From Devosia sp. A8/3-2 (GTDB lineage Bacteria; Pseudomonadota; Alphaproteobacteria; Rhizobiales; Devosiaceae), in NCBI GenBank assembly GCA_025452255.1, contig CP104975.1, forward strand, positions 124,001 to 188,000: a DNA stretch of 64,000 nucleotides. Reading direction: 5' to 3'. Each line of letters opens with the position of its first letter. The first letter of the stretch is position 1. Shown piece after piece: positions 27,958 to 38,580 of the stretch. The notes under the pieces are model-generated. The model was not told where the DNA came from. It saw nothing but the letters and a program-made list of their open reading frames with translations, and did not search any database. The translations under genes were made by a program, and so were the position numbers.

Positions 27958-28747
27958 ATGCTCTATGGCTCACTGGAATTCGCCTATGCCGAACCATTCG
28001 CCAATGCGTTGAGCACGGCTCCAATCTTTCGGACCCGGGTGCTGTCGCAAACGAAATTCGCCGCGCAGGCGCATGGCGCGCGCCTGCTGGATCAAGAAAT
28101 GATGGCCAAGCGGAGCAAAGGAACCGCCACATGGTGGAGGTCACATCACAACAGAATCCTGCCGCTGCCCCGGCTGCAGCGGCCGAGAGACGGACTTGCT
28201 GGCAATATTCGAAACAGCTGCCGGCCAGCGCTTCGCCCTCCACTTCGAGGTTAAGCAACCCACCGACAAGTTTTCCAAGCACAAGGAGCAGGCGGCCAAT
28301 TACGCCCTGCGCGCGGCCTGTTGGGCGCGCTCTGCGCCGGTAAGGGTACTTCCCCATACCGATACCGCCACGGTGCTGCTGTGCAGCTCTGCAAAGCTCC
28401 CCGAATATGCGCCACACCTCGAAAAATTTGGCTCGGTGATAACGTTCGAGGCCATCAGAGAAGCGTTCCCCCAAGCGACCGTTAACGTCCGAAAAGAGAC
28501 TGCGACTGATGAAAAAGCGCAACTTAATGCGGACGGCCTCGACAGTGCCATTTCAGACGCGGGTTCAATGTGGCGCCAATCCGGTACAGCGCTCTCCGCT
28601 GCACAATTCAATGCCATCGCGCTTGAATACGGCATTGGCGGAAAGGCCTTGCGCCTTCACTTCGATCGCCGGTACCCGGGAGGGAAAATCGGCGCCCTCT
28701 GCCTTCAGAGGCAGAAAATAGAGAACGTCAGTTGGCCGAGAAATTGA
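27958..28747 (+). CDS. Hypothetical PD-(D/E)XK nuclease-like protein with Cys cluster, frameshifted
   Basis: About 263 residues after joining frames near 28155. The N-terminus (MLYGSLEFAYAEPFANAL) is followed by a compact cysteine cluster in TESCRCPGCSGRETDLLAIF, which could bind a metal. Then comes GQRFALHFEVKQPTDKF. The Asp of ETDLL and the E-x-K of FEVK have the spacing of the PD-(D/E)XK catalytic core, and KEQAANYALRAACW could be the following helix. The family is not recognised by name. It begins a run of four overlapping small genes (28732, 28968, 29403) in front of the MORC/Z1 operon. Confidence 0.5.
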
Positions 28748-28968
28748 GGCGCACACTTGATGCGTATGGGCGAGTTAGCTCAGTCGATGGCCGGCAGATA
28801 TTGCTCGAAGGGCGCAAATACACAGTGATCGTTGAACGAAGCGCCAAGGGTAAAACGCTGCTCTTTGACCATGCCACAATGCTGGAAATCGAGGGGCCCT
28901 TTGTGGAGTGGCAAGCTCACTTTAACGCCGGGCGCTCGGTGCCCGCGCCAACGCCGGTTGTGCGATAA
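28732..28968 (+). CDS. Small hypothetical protein
   Basis: A 78-residue frame starting with TTG (MAEKLRRTLDAYGRVSSVDG). The middle (RQILLEGRKYTVIVERSAKG, LLFDHATMLEIEGPFVEW) has the alternating pattern of a small beta-rich domain. It overlaps the end of the preceding nuclease-like gene by 16 bp, and its TAA shares a base with the next ATG (TAATG), so translation is probably coupled. No family recognised. Confidence 0.45.
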   Translation: MAEKLRRTLDAYGRVSSVDGRQILLEGRKYTVIVERSAKGKTLLFDHATMLEIEGPFVEWQAHFNAGRSVPAPTPVVR

Positions 28969-29425
28969 TGTGGCTAAATAGAAACGAGGATCGCGTCCAA
29001 CGGCGCAAAGCGAGAAACCGCGCTGGGGCTGCTGAGCAGGTCGAAGTAGATCGGATTTGGAAAGAAGAGAAAATCCGGGCCGAAGCGAGAAAAGTATTTT
29101 CGTACGTCCGAGCAGGGCATTCGCAGAGATGAGCGTATTCGCGAAGAGGAGCGGGAGCGGATTGCCAGCGGGAAGGTGGCAGTAGACGAGCACGCGCGAG
29201 GTCATCGCGCGCCGAAAGGCGGCTCTCGAAAAGTACGGCTTTAGGCGACTCCGAATACGGCGGGTTGTCACCTTTGCAATCCTGGGTGCCGCGTGCGGGC
29301 TTATAAGCGGAGGATCAGGCGAGAGCGGTGGCAGCTTTGCAGCGGCACTTATCTGGGCGAGCATTCTTGCAGGCTCGGCCTATTTTTACGTCGGGAGAGT
29401 ATATGGTCCGCTTGTTGACAAATGA
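28968..29425 (+). CDS. Small coiled-coil membrane protein, frameshifted
   Basis: From ATG 28968 (MWLNRNEDRVQRRKARNRAG) the protein is a long, strongly charged helix (EVDRIWKEEKIRAEARKVF, then RRDERIREEERERIASGKV) interrupted by breaks near 29105 and 29215. It ends with hydrophobic segments (RVVTFAILGAACGLISGG and FAAALIWASILAGSAYFYV) and a stop at 29425. No single open frame covers it, so the joining is inference from composition. A cytoplasmic coiled coil anchored by two C-terminal helices is the likely layout. It overlaps the next start by 23 bp. Confidence 0.35.
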
Positions 29426-29798
29426 GGGCGCTCCGTCCGCTGCCATTAGACCGGCCATCCTGCTAACGCCCCTAGTACTGGCACTGTCGGGACTTTTGAT
29501 TTTTGCGCAACCCGGCGCCGCGCAAATGGGTGGAAACCCGGCATTTACGGAGTCGACCCACACATATCCAAGCTGGGTGGAAGACCCCGATAAGTTGTAC
29601 GGAGACAATTGGGAGGACCGGGAAGGCCTAGCCTATGAGCTTGTGATGCATGCCCGGCGTGCGGGATTTCTATGTTCGACTGTCTCGCAGACGGGTCCCG
29701 TGGTGATGGCAGAAGGCTGGAACTTGTACTGTGACGACTTTTCCAAAGCGTACGTGTTCGAGCTGGCAGGACGGGAGTGGACGGTGCGCCCTCGATAG
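29403..29798 (+). CDS. Hypothetical secreted protein
   Basis: A 131-residue protein starting MVRLLTNEGAPSAAIRPAIL, with a signal peptide ending LLIFAQPGAAQ. The mature part contains two cysteines (FLCSTVS and LYCDDFS) that could pair, and ends RPR. GGGAGAG lies upstream of the ATG. It overlaps the preceding gene and closes the four-gene run 165 bp before the MORC-like ATPase. Function unknown. Confidence 0.45.
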   Translation: MVRLLTNEGAPSAAIRPAILLTPLVLALSGLLIFAQPGAAQMGGNPAFTESTHTYPSWVEDPDKLYGDNWEDREGLAYELVMHARRAGFLCSTVSQTGPVVMAEGWNLYCDDFSKAYVFELAGREWTVRPR

Positions 29799-29963
29799 GG
29801 AGTCAGCAACTCAGCGTGACGCAGGAAGATAAGCATCGCCTGCCCGAGTCGGAGGGCTGGGGGGTGCGCCCCAACGTGGTGGTTAAATGCGCGCCATATC
29901 CAGTATTGCGTAGCCGAGCGAATAACGTTCAACTAGACACAAAATAATTCTATGTGAAAGTAC

Positions 29964-31481
29964 ATGAGCAAATCTGTAGGGGGTCGATCAGCCGACGCAA
30001 CGCCAAACGCGGCGTCGTTGATCGAGGGTCTTCACGATATCGGGTATTCACTCGAAACCGCACTGGCTGACATAATTGACAATTCGATCACCGCAAACGC
30101 CGGGAAGGTGGAGATCCTCACTGAAACGGCCGCTGACGACCCCGCTATCGGCATACTCGATGACGGTGAGGGCATGACGGAGGCGGAACTGATCTCCGCG
30201 ATGCGGCCGGGCAGTCAGAACCCATTGTCCGCTCGCCCGAGTTTTGACCTCGGGCGCTTTGGTCTGGGCATGAAAAGTGCGAGCTTTTCCCAGTGCCGGC
30301 GGCTCACTGTGGTGACGAGGAAGGATGGCGTGACGTCATCTGCCGCATGGGATCTGGACAGGGTTGCGAAAACCAATCGCTGGGAGATCGAGCTCGCCGA
30401 TGACCCCATGAAACAGCTCTGGGCAGAGAAGATCGGAGGGTCGGGGACCCCGGTGCTCTGGCAAAAGCTGGATCGGGTTTCCAGCGGATTCGCAAGCGAT
30501 GCTGCCAAACGGGCCGAGCAGATCAATCGTCGAATGGCCTCCGCGGAACGCCATCTTCGACTCGTGTTTCATCGTTTCATGGGGACTTCAGCGTCGTCTC
30601 TCAAACTCCTGCTGAACGGACGACTGCTCAAGCCGATTGATCCGTTTGCGCTCGATCACCCAGCCACAATCAGGGATCCCGAAGACCTGCTGCATCTGCA
30701 GAACGGTGATGTCACCATACAAAGCGTAACCTTGCCCCATCACAGGCAGATGACGCAGACGGAGTGGGATGAGATCGGCGGACCTGAGGGCCATCTCAAA
30801 TCACAGGGTTTCTACCTATACCGCGGCCGGCGGTTGATCCTGCACGGTACCGGTTCGGCCTTTCCCGTCAGTCGGAGCTGACAAAGCTCTGCCGTGTGCG
30901 CGTGGACATTCCGAACAGCATGGATTCGGACTGGAACATCGACGTGAAGAAGTCGTCGGCGCAACTCCCGCCAGTCGTCAGAGATCGGCTGAAAAAGGTG
31001 CTCGCGCGGATTTCCGATGGCTCTCGCCGCACCTATAGGCGTCGAGGGCAGAAGCTTGTCGATGAGAACAGAATGCCGCTGTGGCACCGCGTACTTGTGG
31101 GAGATACTATTCGATATCGCCCAAACCCTGAACACCCGGCCTTTACCGAGTTCGTGGACAGCCTTCCGGTCGATTTAAGAGCCGGTTTTTTTAACTGCGT
31201 GGCCCTCGGTCGGAGCTTCATTGCCAATCGATGCATTGCATGCAGACATGGCCGGCTCGGCGGAACAGATCGCCACCGACGAAGTGGATGAGAACGCACT
31301 GGCCCAAGCGGTCAACGCCACTCTGAATCGCTTGCTTCAACGAGGCATCGATGCAGAAACCATTTCCAGCATGCTCAAGGACATAGAGCCGTTCCGGTCA
31401 TCCCGGGTGGCTACAAAGAATATTATCGACAAGGCGTTGGGGGCGTCGCACGAGAATGAATCCAGATCTGCAGAAGCTTGA
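29964..31481 (+). CDS. MORC/MutL-like GHKL ATPase (MZA-like system), frameshifted
   Basis: About 505 residues with breaks near 30862 and 31200. The N-terminal GHKL ATPase domain is clear: N box ETALADIIDNSITANAGKV, G1 ILDDGEGMT and G2 FGLGMKSASFSQCRRLT. It is followed by an S5-like region and a C-terminal helical part (LAQAVNATLNRLLQRGIDA). GHL ATPases of this type are known in prokaryotic modification/restriction clusters together with a Z1 superfamily-II ATPase and nuclease-fold proteins. Gao and colleagues (2020) reported a phage-defence system called MZA (MutL, Z1, DUF, AIPR). Here the same four types follow in that order. It overlaps the Z1 gene by 26 bp. Confidence 0.82.
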
Positions 31482-34202
31482 GGACATCGTCTCTGCCCAG
31501 TTGGCAGGCGAGATCCGCCCCACTGCCCACACCATTCGCGAGATCATTGCCGAGTTCAGCCAGATGCGGATGTACGCAGGTAAGGTCAGTGACACAGAAG
31601 CTGAGCAGCTTGCACGGCTCTCGGAGGAGAAACACGGCATATCCATGGGGCTCGGCGCCATTGTCGATGCCTCCGACTTCAAACCATGGCTTCATGACGC
31701 GAAGATTGGTGGTCTGATCGACCCATATTACTGGGATCGGTACCGCCAGTTGCTGGGTAAGAACGGGCTTCCTCCCGGCGTTGTAAGATCAACTGACGAG
31801 GTCACAGACAAGATCCTGGATCGGCTCGGCGATCCGAGGGACCTGAGCAGCTGGAGCAGACGGGGCATGGTGGTCGGTCATGTCCAGAGTGGGAAAACCG
31901 CAAACTACACCGGCCCGGTCTGCAAGGCCGCAGATGCTGGATATCGGCTCATTATCGTCATTGCCGGCATCCACAATAACCTGCGCAATCAGACGCAGGC
32001 CGAGGTTGGATGAGGGTTTCATAGGTCGTGACACTGCGCGCCTTGCCTCCGTCGACAAGGGTAAGAGGCAGAAGATCATTGGCGTGGGCAACTTCGACCA
32101 ACGCCACTTTCCGGTCTCGCTGACCAACAGCATCAAGGATTTCAACAAGGCTACCGCGACCACCAACACCAGCCAGATCGGTTCATATAACGTGCCGGTT
32201 ATTCTTGTGATCAAGAAGAATGCCAGCACCCTCAAGAACTCGGTTGAATGGTTGAGCGAACACTCAACCTCGTCGGGATCAGAGATGGTTGAACAGCCGA
32301 TGCTGCTGATCGACGACGAAGCGGACAACGCCTCAATCAACATCAAGCACGGGAAGGACGAGGTGGCGCGTATCAACGGTCAGATCCGTGAACTGCTCGG
32401 TCTGTTCCGTCGCAGCTGCTACGTGGGATACACGGCGACTCCGTTCGCTAACATTTTTATCGACCCCGACCGGGAAGATGAGGTGTTCAAGCAGGACCTC
32501 TTCCCACGCCATTTCATCATAGGTCTCGACGCGCCCACCAACTATTTCGGCGCGCACAAGGTCTTCGTGGAAAACCGGGATCAGCACGTTCGTCACATCA
32601 CAGACAACCTCGACACGCTGCCGATCGGACACAGGATCGATCATCAACTGGAAGAGCTGCCCGCGAGTCTCGTGGCGGCCGTCAGGACCTTCCTGATCGC
32701 AAGGGCCATTCGAAATATCAGGGGCCAACAGGGTCAGCACGCCTCGATGCTGGTCAACGCATCCCGCTTCACCGGCATACAGGGGAAGTTGCGGAGCCGC
32801 ATCGCAGACCTTGTGGACACCATCAGGAGCGCCGTCGTCGTCGATGCCGGCAAGGGTGCGGGCGCACTCAACAATCCGGAAATCGCAGCACTTCGGGACG
32901 CGTGGGAACTCGAGTTTGCGCCACTCGGTCATCCAACCCGGCCAGAGATACAGGACCGCCTGCATGAGGTCCTTGCTGCGGCCCGGTGGTGGAGGTGAAC
33001 AGCAGCAGATCCTCAAGCGCCCTGAACTACGACAACAGCGGCGAGTTTGGCGTGACGGTCATTGCCGTTGGCGGGTTCTCGCTGTCTCGCGGCCTTACGT
33101 TGGAGGGCCTCACCGTCTCGTACTTCCTGCGCAATTCGATGATGTACGACACGCTGATGCAGATGGGCAGGTGGTTCGGCTATCGTAGCGGATACGAGGA
33201 CCTGTGCCGCATCTGGATGCCCACCGAAGGCGTGGGTTGGTACGCTCATATCTCTGAGGCCATGGATGAGCTGCAGCTAGATCTCAAACGCATGGAACTG
33301 GCCAAGGCGACGCCAGAGGACTTCGGCCTCGCCGTGCGGAGTCATCCAGAGACACTGATCGTGACCGCCAGAAACAAGATGGGCTCCGGTCAGCTCATCC
33401 CGATGAAGGTTGGACTTGCAAACAGGCTGGTCGAAACGACACGCCTTTCTTCCGAAGGGGAGACACTCACCCATAACCGGAAGGTCAGCGCGAACATTCG
33501 TCGATGAGCTGCGCGCCGCAGGCTTCGCTGCAGATGCATCAACCGGGGTTCCTCGTGGCTATCTCTTCCGCAAGGTCCCCGTATCGTTGGTCCGAGAATT
33601 CCTCATACGATTCCGGAATGACCGGGTAGACCCCCTCACAGATCCAGTGCTTGTCGGGCGCTATATCGACGAGCGTCTCGACGGCGAACTCAAGGACTGG
33701 GACGTCCTGCTGGCCAGTGTGAACGACGAGGACGAGCAACTACGCTCAACTCTCATTGGTCCACCTCTGGGCCAAGCCATTCGCAACGTCGCTCTCGGGG
33801 ACTCGGCAAAGGACATACTGTCCATTAGCGGATCAAGTCGACGGCTCGGATCTCCCGGGGATGAGAAGGTGGGGGTCGACCCGGGAAGGCCGCTATGGCC
33901 CTCGAAACCTTCAAGAACGGACTACAGGCTGCGGGTCAGCCGATTCCGAAGACCATTCCCGATCGCATATATCGCGAAGTCCGGGACTTTCCCCTTCTGA
34001 TCCTTCGTCTCATCAAGATCGGCCCGGAAGAGGGGGCCCGAAAGCGAGAGTCCCCACCGAGCCCGTTGTCGCCTGGAGCATCAGTTTTCCCGGCTCAGAG
34101 CTGAATGGGGGCCGTGTTGAATACGTGGTAAACACCATAAAGATGAGGGAGTTGTTCGGCGCTGACGAGGACGAGGAGGAGGCAGTCGGTGATGCGGCCT
34201 GA
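31456..34202 (+). CDS. Z1 domain superfamily-II ATPase (MZA-like system), frameshifted
   Basis: About 915 residues, the normal size for Z1 proteins, with breaks near 32008, 32987, 33500, 33870 and 34040. Helicase-like motifs are visible: Walker A in VVGHVQSGKTANYTG, a DEAD-type Walker B in LLIDDEADNASI, motif III in CYVGYTATPFANIF, and GGFSLSRGLTLEGLTVSYFL with MQMGRWFGYRSGYEDLCR in the Z1 domain. It should use ATP to move on or remodel DNA together with the MORC-like ATPase. It starts MNPDLQKLEDIVSAQLAG inside the end of the upstream gene and ends 10 bp into the next, so the operon is translationally coupled. Confidence 0.85.
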
Positions 34203-35162
34203 GCCCCCTGGACTGGTCTCGGCAGGAACGGAATCGACTCCCGGCAGGTAAATCAGTTCGGCAAATGGGATTTCTTCTGGGCCATTATGCCGAGGGAGGA
34301 CCCCGCGCTGGCACTGGTCCTCTCCACAACTCCAGCAGAAGCGCCGAAGCTGCCGACATTGCGGAGCCTCGAAACCGGATTTGCCGCGCTGACCGCTGGC
34401 CCCACCTTCTACCTCCGCCTGAAGGACTCGGATCAGCTGGATCTCTTCGAGACACTTTGCCGTGACGTCATGCATTTTGCCGACGGCGCTGGAAGCGAGG
34501 GGGAGGCGCTCGATCGGCTCATCGAACGAACTAACCGGTGGCACTATCTGCTACGCGGCGGGCGCGCTGATCTGCTCACGGAAGAGGAACAGAAAGGCTT
34601 GATCGGGGAGCTGACGGTGCTGAGCCGCCTCGCCGGACTGATGGGCCCAAGAGCGGCAATCGCGGCCTGGATGGGGCCTATGGGTTCGCCGAAGGACTTC
34701 GAGATGCACGGTCATTGCATTGAGGTGAAAAGCCGCCGTGTGGCCGCCCAGCCCTTCGTGCAGATATCGAGCGAGTTTCAGCTGTCCGATGTGGAGGGGC
34801 GCTGTCTCTGGCTCTGCGTGCTCGCAGTAGACAAGGTGATCAGTCCCTTCGGCGAGACGCTCAACGACGTGGTAGCGAGGATCGGCTCCCTGCTGCATCA
34901 GGCCGATCCTTCGATCGCTGCGGACTGGGATCAATGTCTGACCGCCGCCGGATTTCGGCAAGAGGACGACTACACTGATCAATGGGTAGTCAGCGCGCCG
35001 ACTCGGTACCGAGTCGCAGAGGGGTTTCCACGAGTCGATTTACCTCTACAGCCGGGTGTGGTCGACCTCAGGTACAGGATAGCGCTCGCCGCCTGCGAAC
35101 CCTTTGCGGTTGAGACGGGCGCGGCGGAATCCACGCTTTCGGAAGGATACTCGAATGTCTGA
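34192..35162 (+). CDS. DUF4420 PD-(D/E)XK family protein (MZA-like system), frameshifted
   Basis: About 323 residues with a break near 34225. The start ATG at 34192 lies inside the end of the Z1 gene, with GGAGG upstream. The fold is that of the PD-(D/E)XK motif family DUF4420: GLIGELTVLSRLAGLMG, then the catalytic stretch GSPKDFEMHGHCIEVKSRR, in which Asp, Glu and Lys have the restriction-nuclease spacing. It probably supplies DNA cleavage for the MORC/Z1 complex. Its stop overlaps the next ATG by 8 bp. Confidence 0.82.
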
Positions 35163-37228
35163 CCTCACTACCTATTACCGAGAGCTGATGGCCGAAGTCC
35201 GCTTTGACGCAGACGTATCCGGCATCCTCACAGTGGAGGCCTTCTTCGACAAGGTGAAGGAGCGGCTGACGGAGGCAGGCGAGCTCAGAAACGACCGACC
35301 GGGCCTTCTACGAAAGTGGCGAGAAGGCAAATCGACTTCGCATCGACGGCTACGGCGGCGATCCACGCGACTCTGATGGAGTGTTGGGTCTCGTGGTCTG
35401 CGACTTCAGAGACACCGAGCAGTTCGAGACAATTGGCAGAACGGACCTCCCACCCCTGTTCAACCCGCTTGTTCGTTTCCTCAAGGAGGCCCGGAAGAAG
35501 GAATTCCGGGACGGCCTCAATGAGGTCAGTCCCGGCTTCCGTGTATCCGACCTGATCATCACCACCGGTCGCAGGTCACGAAGGTCAAGCTGATCCTGCT
35601 CTCCAATCGACACTATGTCGGCAAGGTTGATGCCATGCCCGCCGGGGATCTGGGTGGAATCCCTGTCACCTATAACGTCTGGGATCTAGCTCGTTTTGAG
35701 AGATACGATCGCTCAGGACAGGCACGGGAGGACATGGTGATCGACTTTGAAGGCGAGTTCGGCGGAGCTCTGCCAGCCCTAAAGGCTTCCCAACGAAGCT
35801 CGGACCTCGACAGCTACCTTCTGGTGATTCCGGCCCCGCAGCTTGCGGCAATCTACGACCGATGGGGCGCAAGATTGCTGGAGGCGAACGTCCGAAGCTT
35901 CCTGCAGGCACGGGCCTCCACCAACAAGGGTATCCAGCGGACCATCCGCGAAACGCCGAGCCTTTTCTTCTCGTACAACAACGGAATCTCCGCCACGGCG
36001 GACGCACTGGAGGCCGTTCGGGGGAAGCGGGCCTGCAGGTGACGCAGATCACCAATCTTCAGATCGTCAACGGAGGTCAGACGACGGGGTCCGTCCACGC
36101 CGCGCTCCGAACTATGAAGGACAATCTTCAGGACGTGTTCGTTCAGATGAAACTGACCGTGGTGCCATCGGATCGATCCGAGGAGATCGTTCCGAAGATC
36201 TCCGAATACGCCAACACCCAGAACAAGGTAAATGCCGCCGACTTCTTTGCCAATCATCCATTCCATGTGCGGATGGAACAATTCTCCAGATCGACGCTCG
36301 CTCCCCGAACCGAAGGTAGCCACCGGAGACCAAGTGGTTCTACGAACGTGCGCGGGGTCAGTACCTTGATGCCCGGTCCAAGCTCACGGAGGCCGGCCGA
36401 AGGAAATTCGAGCTGGAGTTCCCAAAGTCGCAGCTGCTGACCAAGACGGACTCGGCCAAGTACGAGTTCTCGGCAATTGGTGAGCCGCATATCGTGTCCA
36501 CGGGCGCGCAGAAGAACTTCGGCAAGTTCGCGCAGCAGATCGGGGAAGCTCGGGCAAAGAGTGACGCTAGGTTTGACGAGGTCTGGTTCAAGCGGTTGAT
36601 CGCCAAGGCGATAATGTTCCGCTCCCTTGAGGCGAGCGTCCCAAAGCAATCCCGGTACGAGGGTGGCTACCGCGCCAACATCGTGACCTATGGCTTGGCC
36701 AAGGTATTCCATGATGCGATGCAATCCGAAAAGCACGTCATCGACCTTGATGCTGTCTGGCGCAGGCAGGCTGCGCCGGAACCCCTGATGCGGGCCTTGC
36801 TGATCGCTGCAGAAGCTTCGGCGAAGGTCGTAGTGTCCCCTCCCACCGGTGTGCGGAACATGAGTGAATGGGCCAAGAAGCAGGCCTGCTGGGCAGAAGT
36901 TCGTGGCTTAAAGCTGGACTATGACAGCGACTTCGAGAGCTGCTTGATAGATCCGGATGATGCGCGGTCCGAAGTGCGTCAAGCCCGCAGCGCTCGGTTG
37001 ATGACATCAGGCGTAGAAGCACAGATCCGAGTCACCACGGCCGGCGGCGCGTTCTGGGCGCACCTTCTGGAGTGGGGTCGCGCAAAACGGAAGCTGTCGC
37101 CCAGCGAGGCTAAGGCACTCGAAACCTGTGCGACCTACCCGCGACGCATCCCGACTGACCTCCAGTGTCAGCAAGCTGTGGCCCTCCTTCAAAGGTTGAA
37201 GGAAGATGGCTACCCGGAGCCAGCCTAA
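35155..37228 (+). CDS. AIPR family protein (MZA-like system), frameshifted
   Basis: About 690 residues with breaks near 35310, 35572, 36020 and 36310. AIPR (abortive infection phage resistance) hallmarks are present: TPSLFFSYNNGISATADALE, the signature LQIVNGGQTTGSVHAALR, ISEYANTQNKVNAADFFANH, and a long C-terminal helical region (WFKRLIAKAIMFRSLEASV). AIPR proteins occur in several defence operons; the molecular activity is not settled. It starts MSDLTTYYRELMAEVRFDA. It is the last gene of the operon 29964-37228 and is followed by a convergent helicase gene 86 bp away. Confidence 0.85.
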
Positions 37229-37313
37229 TACCCCTTCGCCCCGACGAACGATCGTCCCGCCTCACATACAGGTCGATGCTCTGTTGTCGACTAGCGCCAT
37301 CTGCGCGTTTTGA

Positions 37314-38580
37314 CTATACGAACGGCGGCGCGGCGAGAATGTTCTGGCCCTGAACGATGATGTTGCACCAACGCTTCGCCCGAGTTACCGCGTTGTAGAA
37401 CAATCGACGCTTGTGCTCGACATCCCCACCGACTCGGTACGGCCAAATGACTACGACGCCGTCAAACTCACGATTCTTTGCCTGTTGTACTGTCATCGCG
37501 GTGAGAGGATGAGCGGCTCCACCACCATGCTGCCGGCGCAGCGTCACGTTTCGTGAGATCGTCGCCTCGATCTCCACACGGGTAAATTCTGCGCGCCCAC
37601 CAGCATGGATTTGATTCTCGACCCATAAGATTGCGGCTCGGGCTGGTCCTGAGGGCGGTAGCGAACGCAACGCCGCGGACGTTGCATCAGCTGGCGCGAT
37701 GGCGGCCATTTCAAGCCCGGCGAGTATGAGTTGGGCCTCTTCTCGGTCAGTGCCCTCCCAATGGATCGAGTATGGTCCGTTCTGATGCTGTCCAATGGGA
37801 CCCTGTCTAACGCGCTACCACCGACTGCGCAAATCCCCCTTGCAGCGCAGGTGTTATCACTGCGACGTCGCCGCCTTGACGCCACGCGATCGCGTTGGCG
37901 AGTAAGGCCGCTGCCAAAGGCACGCTCACGCCCGGCTGCAAAATGCGGAAACCCTGTCCATTTACGGGCGCCTGACCATTTCGGATCGCGGCCGCAGCCG
38001 CCAGAAGGCCAGCGATATTTGTCCGGCGCACTGGACAAGCGTCTCAGGTCCGCCGACGGTCTGCAGCCAAGTCACGAGTGGATTCGGCCGTAACATCTGG
38101 TCAAGACATTGGAACTCATCCGCCGCGATCAACGTGTGGGTAACGCCGGAAAGCGCTACTAACATCCTCAGCCGCTGCGGCCTCAGATCCTGCCCCTCAT
38201 CCACCAGCACGATTGGAAAGCTCGCGGCGGTCCACGCTCGGACCTGCGGCTGCTCAAGAAGCAGCCCAGCTGCATCGCACACCGCATCGAAGTCCACATC
38301 TGTGACAAGCGCGATGCCGAGCGCCCCCTGCAAGACCGCGCCAACGCCGGTAGATGCGCCATGCGAAGGCGTCAACTGTGCTGCATTCCACCCGACCCAC
38401 GAGACCGCCAACCATCCGAAGGCGGTCCGACAAGCGACGCCTTGCTCCATGCATGAAGGTCAGGGCAAGAACTCTCTGTCCTTCGACTAGAGGATGCGCG
38501 GCTAGGGTTTCTGAAAGCAGCTCCATAAGGCGGTAAGTCTTTCCGCACCCGGCCGCACCCTCGACTGCTCGAACACTCAC
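37314..38580 (-). CDS. UvrD-like superfamily-I helicase (GajB-like), frameshifted
   Basis: About 420 residues with breaks near 38310, 38010, 37840 and 37700. Motif I is VEGAAGCGKTYRLMELLSE, Ia VLALTFMHGARRRLSDRL, motif II IVLVDEGQDLRPQRLRML, motif III TLIAADEFQCLDQM, and late motifs lie in MTVQQAKNREFDGVVVIWPY and LFYNAVTRAKRWCNII. The short length and position right behind an OLD-family nuclease gene match the GajB helicase of Gabija defence pairs. The GTG start at 38580 overlaps the nuclease stop (GTGA), so the two are coupled. Confidence 0.75.
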
